This document shows, piece by piece, positions 21,936 to 33,200 of a stretch of DNA of 39,850 nt. The notes beneath the pieces were generated by a model that saw only the letters and a program-made list of their open reading frames with translations, had not been told where the DNA came from and made no database searches. This DNA is from Ophiothrix spiculata (taxonomy: Eukaryota; Echinodermata; Ophiuroidea; Amphilepidida; Ophiotrichidae), in the NCBI GenBank assembly GCA_000969725.1, contig JXSR01S073495.1; one strand, 5' to 3'. A program made the translations under genes and the position numbers. Positions within the stretch are counted from its first letter, which is position 1; each line of letters starts with the position of its first letter.

Positions 21936-23406
21936 GTCCTATTCAAATGAGCTTATAATGAGCAATGTAATGTTTCGATCTGACGATCGATATTACAAAA
22001 TCTTGGTTGCGAGATTTTTTTTATTAACGTGGCCTGCCGATAAAGCTGACATGAACCCTTATTATCTGAAAAAGGAGAAAGCAAATGCAAGTTGGAAACG
22101 TGGGTATGACAATTTAGAGTTTTTCCTTAATAATGTAAGTTAATTTTTTGCTATTGGTAAAAAATTATAGATTATATGGTATTTTCTATAAAAATCAATG
22201 ATTTTGATCCTTTTTAAACATACGAATTTCAACCCTTACATCAATCTTGTTTTAGAAGATAAAAAGACGTCAGTTTGGTCGATTCTGCTAGTAAAAATAT
22301 AAAAACTCAGATTGATGAAATTTGGAAAATATATTGCAAGACTTTACAATTGAAGAAAAAACAAGGAGAAATAAATACGCTGATGTGGTGTATGAAAGGT
22401 ACCTAATATCGGCTCTTCATACTTGCCTGCGATTTGTATTGCGATAACCAGGCACTAGGCACCAAGATTTCGATAACCAGCACCTTTTGTCACGACGGGT
22501 CATCTGATACCAGCAGCGTGCACGTAGCTCAGACCTTGCGCTTTGAATGGCTCAGCCCTCACTGTGTTGAACTATTTTGCATTTCATGTGGAAATTAATG
22601 AATCTGACATGTGTTTTTTTTTTGTTTGACTGAAGAGTAACATTTTGGGTTCTTTTATTTAAATTATGTCAAAAATTCGAGAATTTCATTCGTGGCAGTG
22701 AAGAAAAATCAACACGCCTTGGCAAAAAAAAAATAGAAATTTATAAAACGACTATGATGGGTCTCGAACCCACGATCTTCAGATTGAGTCTGATTCCATC
22801 CCCGCTACACCATGGGACTGGCTTGTTAGCCAACGGCATTTACTAAATATATTCTGCGTATTTAAAGAAATTGTTTACGCTTGTACACTGATCATCACAC
22901 GGTCCAATTTCTCGGCAATTTGTGTGATTGGACCAACAGGAATATGCCCATACATCATATCTATTTTATCAATATTTATCGTAAGATTTTAGAGTGAAGT
23001 AACACACAAAGGTTCAAACTTCGTTTTCAGCGGTGCAGTTAAAATATATAATACTGATAAGTATTAATTTTAGCTTAAATATTGAAACCCAATTTCATCG
23101 CTCATGTTCAAAATAAACACTCCGTTAAATGCCGAACAGGGACTGTTATTGGACATACAGTTTAAAAATTCAATATTTTTAAAATTGTAAAATGTTTTTA
23201 AGACTTTCTTTTATCTGCTCTGCGTAAAATATTCAGAAATTCAGACTTCTTTCAGTGATTTAATTCGATTTTAAAATCTTGTACTCAGCCTTATGAATAT
23301 TCATACCCACCGCCTAGATAGCGATAATGGTAATTTGTCATGCATAAAAGAATATAAACCATGGGACATTTACGGGAGCTGATATAAGATTGTTAGGAGA
23401 AACTTG
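21936..23406. other. 1.47 kb insertion in unit 2, unrecognised, with exon-like pieces
   Basis: Interrupts the tRNA-like relic; unit 1 has the uninterrupted sequence at about 14110. It holds an open frame ending YYLKKEKANASWKRGYDN plus LEFFLNN (to 22134), followed at once by a consensus donor GTAAGT. About 121 bp later a strong acceptor (TTGTTTTAG, ending 22255) precedes a second open stretch (22263-22406) with the motif KTQIDEIWKIYCKTL. In the predicted phase the junction hits a stop after 11 codons, so if these were exons the copy is broken. The piece also contains a tRNA-like sequence. No terminal repeats were found; it may be a captured gene fragment or an unknown transposon. Confidence 0.4.
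22749..22818 (-). pseudogene. tRNA-like sequence within the unit 2 insertion
   Basis: The minus strand has an A-box-like TGGTGTAGCGGGG and a perfect B box GGTTCGAGACC. A full T arm (GTGGG-TTCGAGA-CCCAT) and a four-pair anticodon arm (TCAG-ACTCAAT-CTGA, anticodon position UCA) can form. The acceptor stem does not pair (5' GTCCCAT against 3' ATAGTC). It is best read as a tRNA pseudogene or SINE head, although length (70 nt) and two arms are tRNA-like. The UCA reading should not be trusted. Confidence 0.5.
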
Positions 23407-24032
23407 GCTATCAACCTTGAGATCGTGGAGTGAAATGTAAAACATATTCATTACAATAACGTTTTCTTTTGTTTACATAAAAATAAAAGCTTTGACGGAA
23501 TGCTCAATTTACAAGTATGAAGCCTACAATCTGTCAAAATTTGAAAACAATCCAACGTTATGAAATTATGTGGTTTCGGTAAAAAAAGACGTCAACTTTT
23601 TCTAAGTAGTCTACCGACGCAATTTGAAACTTGATCGTCGTAGACGTAAAATGGTCAAGGTGAATGTATAAGCTATAGACTCTTTTTTATGTATACGCCA
23701 AAATTATGATATTCTGGCATGTGTAATTAGGCAAAACTTGCAGTAAACACGGCGTTCCGTCGTCCCGATTGGGGAAAAGAACTGTAGCCTTAAGCTTTAT
23801 ATCCTTTACCAGCAGTCCCAGTTTGACAATAAAAAATGGTTTATTAGATACATTATAACAGTGCTATCAATTTACGGATTTGAATTATGTGAGGGATGAA
23901 ATTTGAGGAATTAACCAAGCTAATTATGTAAAGAATACAACCCTATTTTAGAATAATAAAATGCCTAGGAAACGTGTTTGTTCGGCAAAGGCCCTTTTTT
24001 GCTAAAATAATTCTATAATAAATCAAATGATC

Positions 24033-24254
24033 TACACTCTTAAAATTATCTTATTCTTGTTGAGTAAAAAATGACTCAACGGTCACAGCTCATTTTGTTG
24101 AGTAAAATCTTACTCAACGTTGGGTAAACTTTGCTCAACGTTGAGTAAGATTTGCTCAACATTGAGTAATATTGACTTAACCGAGTAAGATTTTACTCAA
24201 CAATGAACTGTGACCTTTTTACTCAACAAAGAGTAAAATAATTTTTAGAGTGTA
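24033..24254. mobile_element. 218 bp TA-target MITE with ACTCAAC repeats
   Basis: The element at 24035-24252 starts CACTCTTAAAATTAT and ends ATAATTTTTAGAGTG, flanked by TA on both sides. Unit 1 has the empty site (GATTTAACACATAAAT near 14925). The interior is built from alternating TTGAGTAA/TTACTCAA motifs, including ACTCAACGTTGAGT palindromes, so nearly the whole element can fold on itself. TA duplication fits Tc1/mariner-type MITEs. Confidence 0.92.
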
Positions 24255-24481
24255 ACACATAAATATATGAATAGCACAATCATATTCAACGACCAAGATT
24301 TTACATATCATCAACAAACATTTGTTAACGAAAGTATCCACTGCTATTGAGCTGGCTCCTCTGGGATAATTCAAAGAGACAAACTCATACTAACCTTGCC
24401 CTGTCTATAAATGCAAATTGATAAAACGATTAGACAAATGAGAGAAATGTCTGGCGTGTGATATGATAATTTGTAGTAAAT

Positions 24482-24599
24482 CTTTGAGGCGCCTATTCTA
24501 TCCGCTTCTGTGAATCTACATGCTATGTATCAGATTTTGCTCTCTCCTAATCACCTCAGTACATCCTTTACAGATGTACAATAAAGCATCTAAATAAAC
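24482..24599 (+). other. Putative terminal exon and polyadenylation block, unit 2
   Basis: Almost identical to the unit 1 block. The acceptor-like sequence is ATCTTTGAG (a C to G change before the AG), the frame APILSASVNLHAMYQ opens at 24489 and stops at 24582-24584, and AATAAA occurs twice. The position relative to the unit 2 TATA (about 4.9 kb) matches unit 1. Confidence 0.3.
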
Positions 24600-24897
24600 T
24601 TTATTATTATTGATATAAAAGTACACGTGTATTTCATATTAATAGTAGTAGCGCGTTCATTGTGATGATGCACTTTTTAACCTTCAGTGAACTTGGATTG
24701 AAATGGTTTGGATATGTTGCCTTAATTAATTTCATTTAAATGCAAACAAAAGAAAATATTATAAATTCTGTTCTTTGGACATTTTTAGAAATTCGCTTGC
24801 GTTTCAATATAGCCTGACTCGTTTCCAACCAGCATACGGGTATCCTGGTAAAGTAAAGCGGATAGTTTGTAAGAACATTTCTGTATGCGAGAATTTA

Positions 24898-25015
24898 TCA
24901 TTGTTATAACCAATATCATGTCGACATGACAATGTTATCATGGTTATAACCATGTGCCCTGGTATATTATCAATCTCACTATAGATATGATAAAACTGAA
25001 ACTATTTCAAGAGAC
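24898..25015. repeat. Palindrome-rich insertion in unit 2
   Basis: About 118 bp absent from unit 1 (about 15558). It contains two perfect palindromes, CATGTCGACATG (24917-24928) and CATGGTTATAACCATG (24939-24954), plus a further GTTATAAC at 24903-24910. No terminal repeats were recognised; it could be a fragment of a foldback element. Confidence 0.55.
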
Positions 25016-26335
25016 ATATCCATAGTGATAGTGTAAATGAACCCGATAAAATCTTTAGAGCTGATTTTACATGATTTTATACCAAGACAAATCGCCACTG
25101 TATTGAAAGATTATTGTCTACACATGAACAAATTAGTCATTTGGTTTCAGTGACCTTGTTATTCGTGATCAAAGAAGCAAGGGTTCGTATCAATCTCTTG
25201 GCTATTATAATTCTTCTCACTAGAAGATAAACTTTCCTTCTTAGTTAATCCCAACTGGTGTCCTATTCTAATAAAGCACGTTTCTTTCAGATTTGAAGCA
25301 GTCATTTCACTATGAACATTTTAAGTCAAGAAAGACTAGACGTTTATATTATGTAATTCTCAAAGATTATTTGTTAATGATAAGTCAACGATTATTATTT
25401 TGTTAATGATAAGGGTGCTTCTAAAAGATCGCAGCTAGTATAGATGTGTAGAGTTTGAAAGAAGATTTCAAACACGAATTAAATATCTTGTACTTGTCAC
25501 AGCATTTGACAGAAAATACGGACCATAATTAAATGGATCCTAAACATGAAATGACATACCTTCTCTTTTTAAAACTAACAGAGCGTATTTATATCATGAG
25601 TATGTCACTTCGATCGGACAAATTTCTTTCAAAGCTTCAAAGCAGCCCTAAATATTATCTCCAAATTTTGGGAAAACGTAGTGAATGAGACGCTGAAAAA
25701 AAGAACCTACGAATTCCAAGTATACGTAGAATAAAGAATTAAATGTGAGAACCCAAGTTATTGACCAGAACACATTTCACAAACCAAGTCTGCAGATTCA
25801 GAGTAACTTTCAAAATAATTGTGAATGTTATTTAATATTATCAACTTTTTAAATTGTAACAAGCAAACATTTCAATACATTTTTTGTGTATATATGATTT
25901 TCCATGTAATTTTACTACGAATGTTAGCGCACTACCTCTTATTAAAAACATGATCTATGTTTAAAACACCTGTTTTTTGACTTCGCTATAATCACAACTC
26001 CTCAATCCTCAATTCACTCCTTCCCAATAATCAATATTCAAAAGCCCTGGAGCTGAGGCAAGTTCAATTGGATGACCTAATTTAACCTGTTATCGTAAGT
26101 ATTGACCCACCCGACATCAACGACAGAATTAATGGTGTACTTAACATGGTATCAGTTATGTCCTAAAGGTATTCCTCTTCTTCAGTACGATACTACGGAA
26201 ATTGTGAATAACATTTTTCCTTAACACCATGACTTAAATTTCATTACACCACTTCAGCAGGGATCTAAGATGCATTTTACCTTATGAAGAGATGATAAAA
26301 ACAAGTTCATATTCAGACCATTTCATTTGCCTTTA

Positions 26336-26843
26336 TTAAAGGGACTAGCCTCGATTCCACTTAGAATTAAAAACTTATGGAAATGCTCAAAATAAAGCTT
26401 AAAAGTGTAGTAATATCCAAAAAAGTACAACAATTTACACAGAAATGGCTAAAATTGTGCAATATGTGACTTCTTGTGTTTTCTGAATCCTAAATTTGTA
26501 CCTCAGATCTGAATTTACAAGATACAAAATCAAACAAAGCTCTTATAAGTAATTTAATACATATTAAAAGAGAAACAATTTCATCAAAAATAATCTGTTT
26601 ACCCATTACATGTGTAGAAACAAAAACCTTTTTAAATTTTGAAACTAGAAACACTGTTTTCACATGTGTTTTTTCGCCGGCGAAAAAAATTAAAGCAGGT
26701 AAAGAATTGCAATTTTCTCCCATATTCCTCAAAATCACGGGAAACTTCTTGTGGGTTATATTACTATAAACATGTTTTACCGATTCATGTAAAAAATATG
26801 TAGGTAAAAAATTAGTGGAAAGAATATAGGCCAGTCCCTTTAA
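26336..26843. mobile_element. 500 bp TTAA element (T2/Kolobok-like MITE)
   Basis: TTAA at 26336-26339 and 26840-26843 flanks 26340-26839. Termini are AGGGACTAGCC and GGCCAGTCCCT. Unit 1 has the empty site (CTTTATTAAGTATTCTACT near 16820). TTAA followed by AGGGA matches the TTAAAGGRR signature known for Xenopus T2 MITEs, which are tied to Kolobok transposons. The minus-strand open frame 26490-26738 is inside it and shows no transposase motif. Confidence 0.92.
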
Positions 26844-27785
26844 GTATTCTACTCACGTGTCGATCCTTGATTTCTTGTTGTTGATTGAAATTAGACCGCC
26901 TCAGAACCATTGACTGATATTTTCTCTTCACTGGCTTTAGCATATTTCAAAGTAATGTCAAACCAAAATTGGTTTATATCAAAGAAATTAAGTAGAAAGT
27001 GAACACGCTATTTAACGGATGCTAATTTCTATCTAATTTTAGACAAATTGCATATTCGTTTTGAAAAACTGAATTAAATAAAGATGACAATCGGGATAAT
27101 CAGGATATATTGCAAAAAGATTTTGAAGTAGTTGCAATTTGAAAATTATGCATTTTTATGAAAATCGCGAATGCCGGATTTTTTCCAGCCTTTTATCAGA
27201 GCAGATCGGATACATTCATAATACTTTGAGTAATTATCGTCATTTATATAGCAGATGACTTACTTGATTACTAATCCAAATCTGGCATTGATACCAAATG
27301 GAGCATTAACACAAATGATTATTTAGCTTGTCAAAACTCGCTACTACAATGAAAATGTGTTTCTCTTAATTGATTTAGAGTAGTGATTAACCCACATCTG
27401 TGTTAGTGAATTTAAGTGCGACATCAACACACATGTCGAAATTTTAATGCATTTTCATAGTATTTTATGCGGTAACAGATGTAAGGCAATGAGCAATGAA
27501 GAGATGATAAACTATTTAATTGCTCAAACTACACTTGACCACTTATAACGGGTAAAAAGCTCCAAATTTATCCAAACATGCTTTTTGTTTGAGTACAAGT
27601 TCCGGATGTTGGATTTTCTCCATCAGTTGCCCACTTTTTTTCCAATCTATTTTATACGTTTACTATCACTACGCAATAATTCAAACATTTAAAGTAAAGA
27701 ATGTCGATAGTTATTTGGATATCAAAATAGATCTCTAACCGGAATTTGAATATTTTTCTTTTTTAAAGAAGAAAAATGCTTTACA

Positions 27786-28181
27786 GAGCTATTAGACACC
27801 TTCAGTTTTCTACACCGTTCACGTAAAATGTCTATCGTCTATGATTGATCCAAAGCGTTCCACATGGCGTCTTTACATGGGCGGTTTACAAGAATTGTGT
27901 AAAACCAAAGTTGTCTATTATGTGTGATGTCACCCCTCTTTTTAATGTACTCTGATGATACAGTATAGCAACAAATTAATCGATATGTTTTCTTCAGCAT
28001 GTGTTGTAGTAAAAAAAACCCAGCAGATTTATAAGTGATTAAAGTAGTTTAAGATCATACGTAGATAATAACAAAGAAAATGAGCCAAAAAATCATGACA
28101 TAAATCATCAGTCAAAGTTTGGCCAATCAAAACAAGATCACGACAGATGATGGTTTCTTGTTGATTGCGGACCAACATATT
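27786..28181. other. Unassigned spacer after unit 2
   Basis: Follows the end of unit similarity. No gene, RNA or repeat recognised. Confidence 0.5.
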
Positions 28182-28967
28182 AGGCCGAATTCATAAAAGT
28201 AGCAATTGCTGGCAAGAAAAAGACATTAAGAAAAAGCAATAGCTGGACTAGAAAAAGATTTAGCCTTAACAATTGCTTAAAAACATATTCACGACCTTCA
28301 GCTTGGATTAATACCTTTTTCTTGTCTGGGATCGACCCAGACAAGAAAAAACTACCAAACAAACAATAGGCAGGCTAGCTTTTCCTTACATGAAGTTAGA
28401 AATTGCTTTGTTTACCGCGTGATAGTTTTCAGACACAAATGTTACAGCAAGTCAATCCTCATTTTCGATATCAATTTATCGTAGTTTTCAACAAATAGCA
28501 TGATTTATGTAATCTATAGTAACGTAACACTAGTATACTTCAGTGTTTTTTCTTACGCAGCACAAATATAACAGAAACCATGAATGTATACCAGTGCTAA
28601 GCTCCTCGTATAGGATCTTAGTAAAATGCAAGTAATTGCTACATNNNNNNNNNNNNNNNNNNNNNNNNNNNNNNNNNNNNNNNNNNNNNNNNNNATAACA
28701 GAAACCATGAATGTATACCAGTGCTAAGCTCCTCGTATAGGATCTTAGTAAAATGCAAGTAATTGCTACATGTTGTAAGCAAAAGGTCAGCTTTTTGAAT
28801 ACAAATGTAAGCAATTACTAACCAGACGAGCAATTGCTTGGAAGGGATTAGAAAGAGCGTTTGCGGCCTTGAGAGAGCTTTTTCTTGCAAGCCAATGCTA
28901 GCTTTAAGAATAGAAATTCAAGAAAAGGCTATAGAAATAGCAACTGCTACTTTTATGAATTCGGCCT
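28182..28967. mobile_element. TIR element of about 0.8 kb containing an assembly gap
   Basis: Inverted termini AGGCCGAATTCATAAAAGTAGC (left) and the complementary GCTACTTTTATGAATTCGGCCT (right) define the ends; AGCAATTGCT/AGCAACTGCT extend the pairing. A clear target duplication is not visible. The interior has repeated AGCAATTGCT-like and AAGAAAAAG motifs. The length is uncertain because of the gap and its duplicated flanks. The open frames reported across the gap (28530-28890 minus) are artefacts of translating N bases. Confidence 0.75.
28568..28771. other. Assembly gap (50 N) between identical 77 bp flanks
   Basis: N bases occupy 28645-28694. The 77 bp before the gap (28568-28644, starting ATAACAGAAACCATG) are identical to the 77 bp after it (28695-28771). 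Perfect identity right up to both gap edges, with a round-number gap, points to two overlapping contig ends that were not merged. A tandem repeat is less likely. Confidence 0.85.
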
Positions 28968-28968
28968 A

Positions 28969-31294
28969 TTGCCTATGCCTAATGTTTCGGATTTTTAATA
29001 GAATACTGTAAAAACTGCTTCAAGTCAAATTTCTTCTAAAATTCGATAGGATTTATGGCGAGAGTGCATGCAACTGTAATATTGCAATTTGATATAAAAA
29101 ACGACAACAAAATTAGTTTATCTTTTCAACTCAGATCCAAGTAATTGGTTTTTGATCGAACTGTACAAATATTTCAATTAGAAATAAAGTCTCACAAAAT
29201 GTGTACCCTGTTATGAGTAATGCGTGTATTTTGTTTTGACACACTGATGTCACAGACTAGAATACTGTGATTAACGCATTTATTACTTTATATAGGAGTT
29301 TCACCAACGTTTGGTATCAAATGTTAATTAGTCTCGTGGTAAATGAGCTTAATGATATTTCCACACGATTTACGTGGGATAGCTCGACTCGAATTTGTTG
29401 ATTAATTAAATCAATTTATATCAATCACTAACACATTTGGTATGTGAATGGTTGAGCAAAAGTGTTTTTGTTTTTTCTATCATTGTAAATTTTCATTAAT
29501 TCCTGCTTGAATTTGTAGATGTAGATGGAATTTTCTTATATAAATGACTTGATAACTCGAATTTTGTGTTTGCAAAACATTTTGAAGAAATTAACCGTTT
29601 GTTTCCTTCGAAAATAATTTTATTGTACTGCATACATTTTTACAGTGCATGTGAACAAAATTACTTTTTTATCTGCCAAAATCATGCTATTCCATAAATC
29701 TTAATTCATCAGCTTCTGGAATGTACTACGTGATCAGGTCTTTAAGAACATCAAAACTCATGAAAGGACATTCACAACAGAGGTTTATGCGTTTTCTTAG
29801 ATCATCTTTGTGGGATGTAAGGGGTCCGGATGTAAGATGTATTCCTTTCTGTTGAGTGAAACATGGTTTCGATAGTATACCTTGAACTCATGTTGTGCAT
29901 GCTATTCATTCAACATTGATGTGGAATTCTTGCTAAGTTGCCTAATTTTGAAATGATTACTTGTAGCATTTTGTGATGTTGTAAGCATTTTGTCACGATG
30001 TAATTAAAACAAATAGTAATTGAGATATTTTGTGTTCTACTTAAAATTAATACAAAATGATAATTTAGGGAACAAGTTATAATTCAACAAAGCCTTCAAA
30101 TAATTCATTCATTATAATTCAACAAAGTCCCACCAAAATTGACCATATGTTGCCATATATAAAGAGATTATGGACGATTTACTCTTTGTATTGACATGTT
30201 ATCTTTAATCTCATAGATGCATTAATTATGCCACTGTACGACTTGTTTCATTACCTAATAATTTAACCAGCCGTTGGCGTAATTATTAGCCGATATATAG
30301 CCTCATTTGTTCTGGCCTGTTACTTTACCTGAGCAATTTTATAGGTTTAATACCAACATAGCTTGACGTAGAAAGAAAACATGTTGTGACATGCCGAGTG
30401 AATGGTCAATCAAACCTGTGGCTGTATAGGTTCGTCTAGTAGCATCAGAAAAAGTCATATGTCGGCAAAGTGATTAGCAATAATTTTTAGACTATGGCTT
30501 CAAAAATATTAAAAGTGGCATTTTGAATAAATATTTTTGTTTCAAATACAGATATTCATTCAACAGAAATATTGTTAGAGAATGTATTCTAATTTCATTT
30601 AAATTCAATGTAATTTTGAATGTAAGATCAATTTCCACCATTTTGATAAAACCTTGCATATAGGTCACTTCCGAATTATTCTAATCACTTTGTGTAAAAG
30701 TGTATACATAGGAGTAAGAAATGGATTTAAGATGGTAACTCTACACCAAAACTAACATCATGCACCAAGTTCGATCGACGGTGTTCATTTCAAGCTCTTG
30801 GATGATCTTTCTGGCGTTTGAACTAAGAAGGGAACCTGTGTGCTTTGAATGAGAAATAGTCAGCCAAGTGATTTCTTCTTTATATCTGCATTATTGCTGA
30901 TACTAAGCTGTCAAAGCTGTAATTGTTCAATTACAGAAGATGCTGCTCTATGGTGTGATTAAAAATAGATGTGTTCCTGTCTTTGTTCTTATTTGTAATA
31001 AGTGACTAAAGATGCGGTGGATCGGTTGATTCCTTCCATTTAACGACATTCTCTTTATGAATAATTTTTTCACAAGATTTCCCAATCCTCCAAATGTTTT
31101 TGGATGAGGGGAAACTCGTAGATTAGAGATCAAGACTTTCGATTGTACCCTTAAGGCAAAAAGGCATTTCCATGTGTTACGTGAATGTTTCATAAAACAC
31201 GGCGCTTAGCATGTGTCTCTGTTAACATAATCCGAGCTAAAAGCTCAAATGATTCTTGAGTGAGCCCAGCCCTAGGTCTCATTCAATCAAATAT
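28969..31294. other. Unassigned 2.3 kb stretch
   Basis: AT-rich, single-copy in the window. A small imperfect repeat, TATAATTCAACAAAG(C/T)C, occurs at about 30080 and 30114. The minus-strand frame 30948-31193 (81 codons) carries no motif. I see no gene or RNA. Confidence 0.5.
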
Positions 31295-31335
31295 GTGATG
31301 ACTCAGCCCGAAAAGGGGGACTTTACGGCAGATTT
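31295..31335. mobile_element. Lone end of a GAAA-hairpin MITE (copy e)
   Basis: GTGATGACTCAGCCCGAAAAG followed by GGGGACTTTACGGCAGAT matches the MITE terminus but the interior does not continue, and no matching opposite end lies before copy c at 32149. It is a truncated copy or a solo terminus. Confidence 0.65.
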
Positions 31336-32144
31336 ATCGAAAACTTACGGCTTACTGATTTTGAACGTGTCAGTTTCAACTCCATGACAACCTTTGACGG
31401 ACCATAACTTGACATCTGAAAGTCGTGTGAGGTTCAATGCGGTGCCATTCTAACCTTTGCAACTAGTCTTTTCAAATAATTGAAAAAGTGAAAATGGCAA
31501 GAGGTCGCATTTACGACTGGTTGGAGATAAATGTATTGGTTACTAATAGAACATGAAAGGCAAGCACGCATGTTATATTGCCGTAAAAATATGTTAAAAA
31601 CCTAATTCTACTTTTGCCCTTCCATGCCAAAACCAATATATTATTGAACTCGTCGTCTATAACAAATAAATTTTGAATTACGTAGATTGATCTTCTTGAT
31701 TTTCCTTTAATCTTAAATAAAACAATATGCGAAGCGATTGATAAATCCAAGATTTATTTAATCTTTAATAAAGAAGACATAAAGGCGAATTATTGTGTGC
31801 TTTTTCGTGAATAAAACATTCAAGACACCAAACGAACTCTAAGAAAGTGTTTATATAACATTTCTTATTCAAAAGTATTCAAAGGGACCATATTTGTTAC
31901 GTTTGGTACAAGTGGCCCAAGGTATCTATCACAACTAAGGACTCCCAAGTTCCAAGCATTATAGCGACACTTGTGACTGCAAAGGCAGTTGTTTATAACA
32001 TTGACAGTAAAGCCACAATGAGATTGTGGCCATTTTTTGGTTTTGTCTAAGTAAATAAAGGAAGATAATTTAACATTTGACAATGACCACGTAGAGTATA
32101 AGAACACATCTATAACAAAAACTCGTGTGAAACAGTGGTAGTAT
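31336..32144. other. Unassigned stretch
   Basis: Contains minus-strand open frames at 31511-31750 and 31865-32107 with no recognisable motif. No second copy in the window. No gene called. Confidence 0.5.
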
Positions 32145-32401
32145 GTATGTGATGGCTCACCCCGAAAGGGGGGACTGTAAAGATAATATCAATTTTGATT
32201 TTTTTTTCATCTGTTGCAGCATTTTTCAAGCTTTAAAATGACACCTTATATGTTAGAATTGATCAAGGCAATCTAATTTTACAACAGAAAATCTGCTGGA
32301 AATTCTTATTATTTTCTCTATTTTTTGCTACCTATTTTCACCAGTTTCTTGAAAAGTGTTCTGTCGCAAAGTCCCCCTTTTCGGGGTGAGTCATCACATA
32401 T
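32145..32401. mobile_element. GAAA-hairpin MITE, copy c
   Basis: Complete 249 bp copy at 32149-32397, same orientation as copy b. Termini are GTGATGGCTCACCCCGAAAG and its inverse CTTTTCGGGGTGAGTCATCAC. Flanks are GTAT and ATAT, an imperfect 4 bp duplication. There is no empty sister site to compare in this window. Confidence 0.88.
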
Positions 32402-32415
32402 ATTAAAGGCGATGT

Positions 32416-32449
32416 AGTGCGGTGCGGTGCGGTGTCGTGTCGTGTCTCG
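32416..32449. repeat. Short GTGCG/GTGTC pentamer repeat
   Basis: Three GTGCG-type units followed by three GTGTC-type units, directly beside MITE copy c. Confidence 0.75.
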
Positions 32450-32484
32450 TATTCTAATACGGAGTATGTGACTGGAATGTACGA

Positions 32485-33200
32485 CTTATATATCTATCAT
32501 GCTCACCCACTGGTTGTATAACAGGTAAATATGTAACATTTAGTGCGGTAAAGCAAAGGAAGGCCAATTTTTTACAATGTGACAAGAGTGTATGATAAGT
32601 GAATCATTAAATGTATTTTCCTTGATGCACCTCAGTGCCACACTTAAAAAAATGTGAAATAGCTTTTAATGACAGCCTTTGGCTGAAATAACCTACAGCC
32701 TGAATGAAACATGAGCGGCAATTCACCTTATGAAATTTAGATTAAGTTAATAAATACGAGCAATTTATTTGCGTTTCTAGTAAAATTAATTATATCTTTA
32801 CCATATTGCAAATTTAGTTTACTACTTTAATATACGTACATGAATATGGATATTAAAATGCACATTTTGAAGTGCGATTTAATACCATCTCGTTATGTTT
32901 TAACACGCATACTTAGAGCTAAAGATGCGTGGATTTAAATTCATATCAAGGCTAATGATGGTTGGTGAAATTAAAATGAACAATGTAATTAGTATGATAT
33001 GAAAAGGTACTTAAGGCATTATAAATCCTATATTTCAATGCTTTAGTATTACTTATGTATACCCATCACTAAATAAACCAGAAGGATTCAAACTATGGTT
33101 CAATTAATCAGTTTGTGCCTTGAAATATCTTCATCGTTTATATCCTAATTAAGCCTTCTGACATTAATATCTAAACTCCGCACTTGTATTCCTAACTTGA
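32485..33200. repeat. Duplicated leader block D, copy 2
   Basis: Aligned with 6580-7260 with moderate divergence. It lies before unit 3. It lacks the poly-G run seen in D1. No gene seen. Confidence 0.8.

Larger units (their letters stand above)
18218..27785 (+). repeat. Large duplicated unit, copy 2 (about 9.6 kb)
   Basis: Head-to-tail with unit 1 and colinear along its length. It lacks the five unit 1 insertions and carries its own. It also has a small local duplication of the AGACAATTGTGAAT(A/G)GTG motif at about 18690-18735. Similarity to unit 1 ends near 27785, after ATGCTTTA. Because it lacks D, the tandem duplication seems to have started at the TATTTTAGCT motif rather than at D. Confidence 0.93.

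Noticed and set aside
28530..28890. Two minus-strand open frames that cross the assembly gap
   Set aside because: They are translations through N bases and duplicated contig ends, not real sequence.
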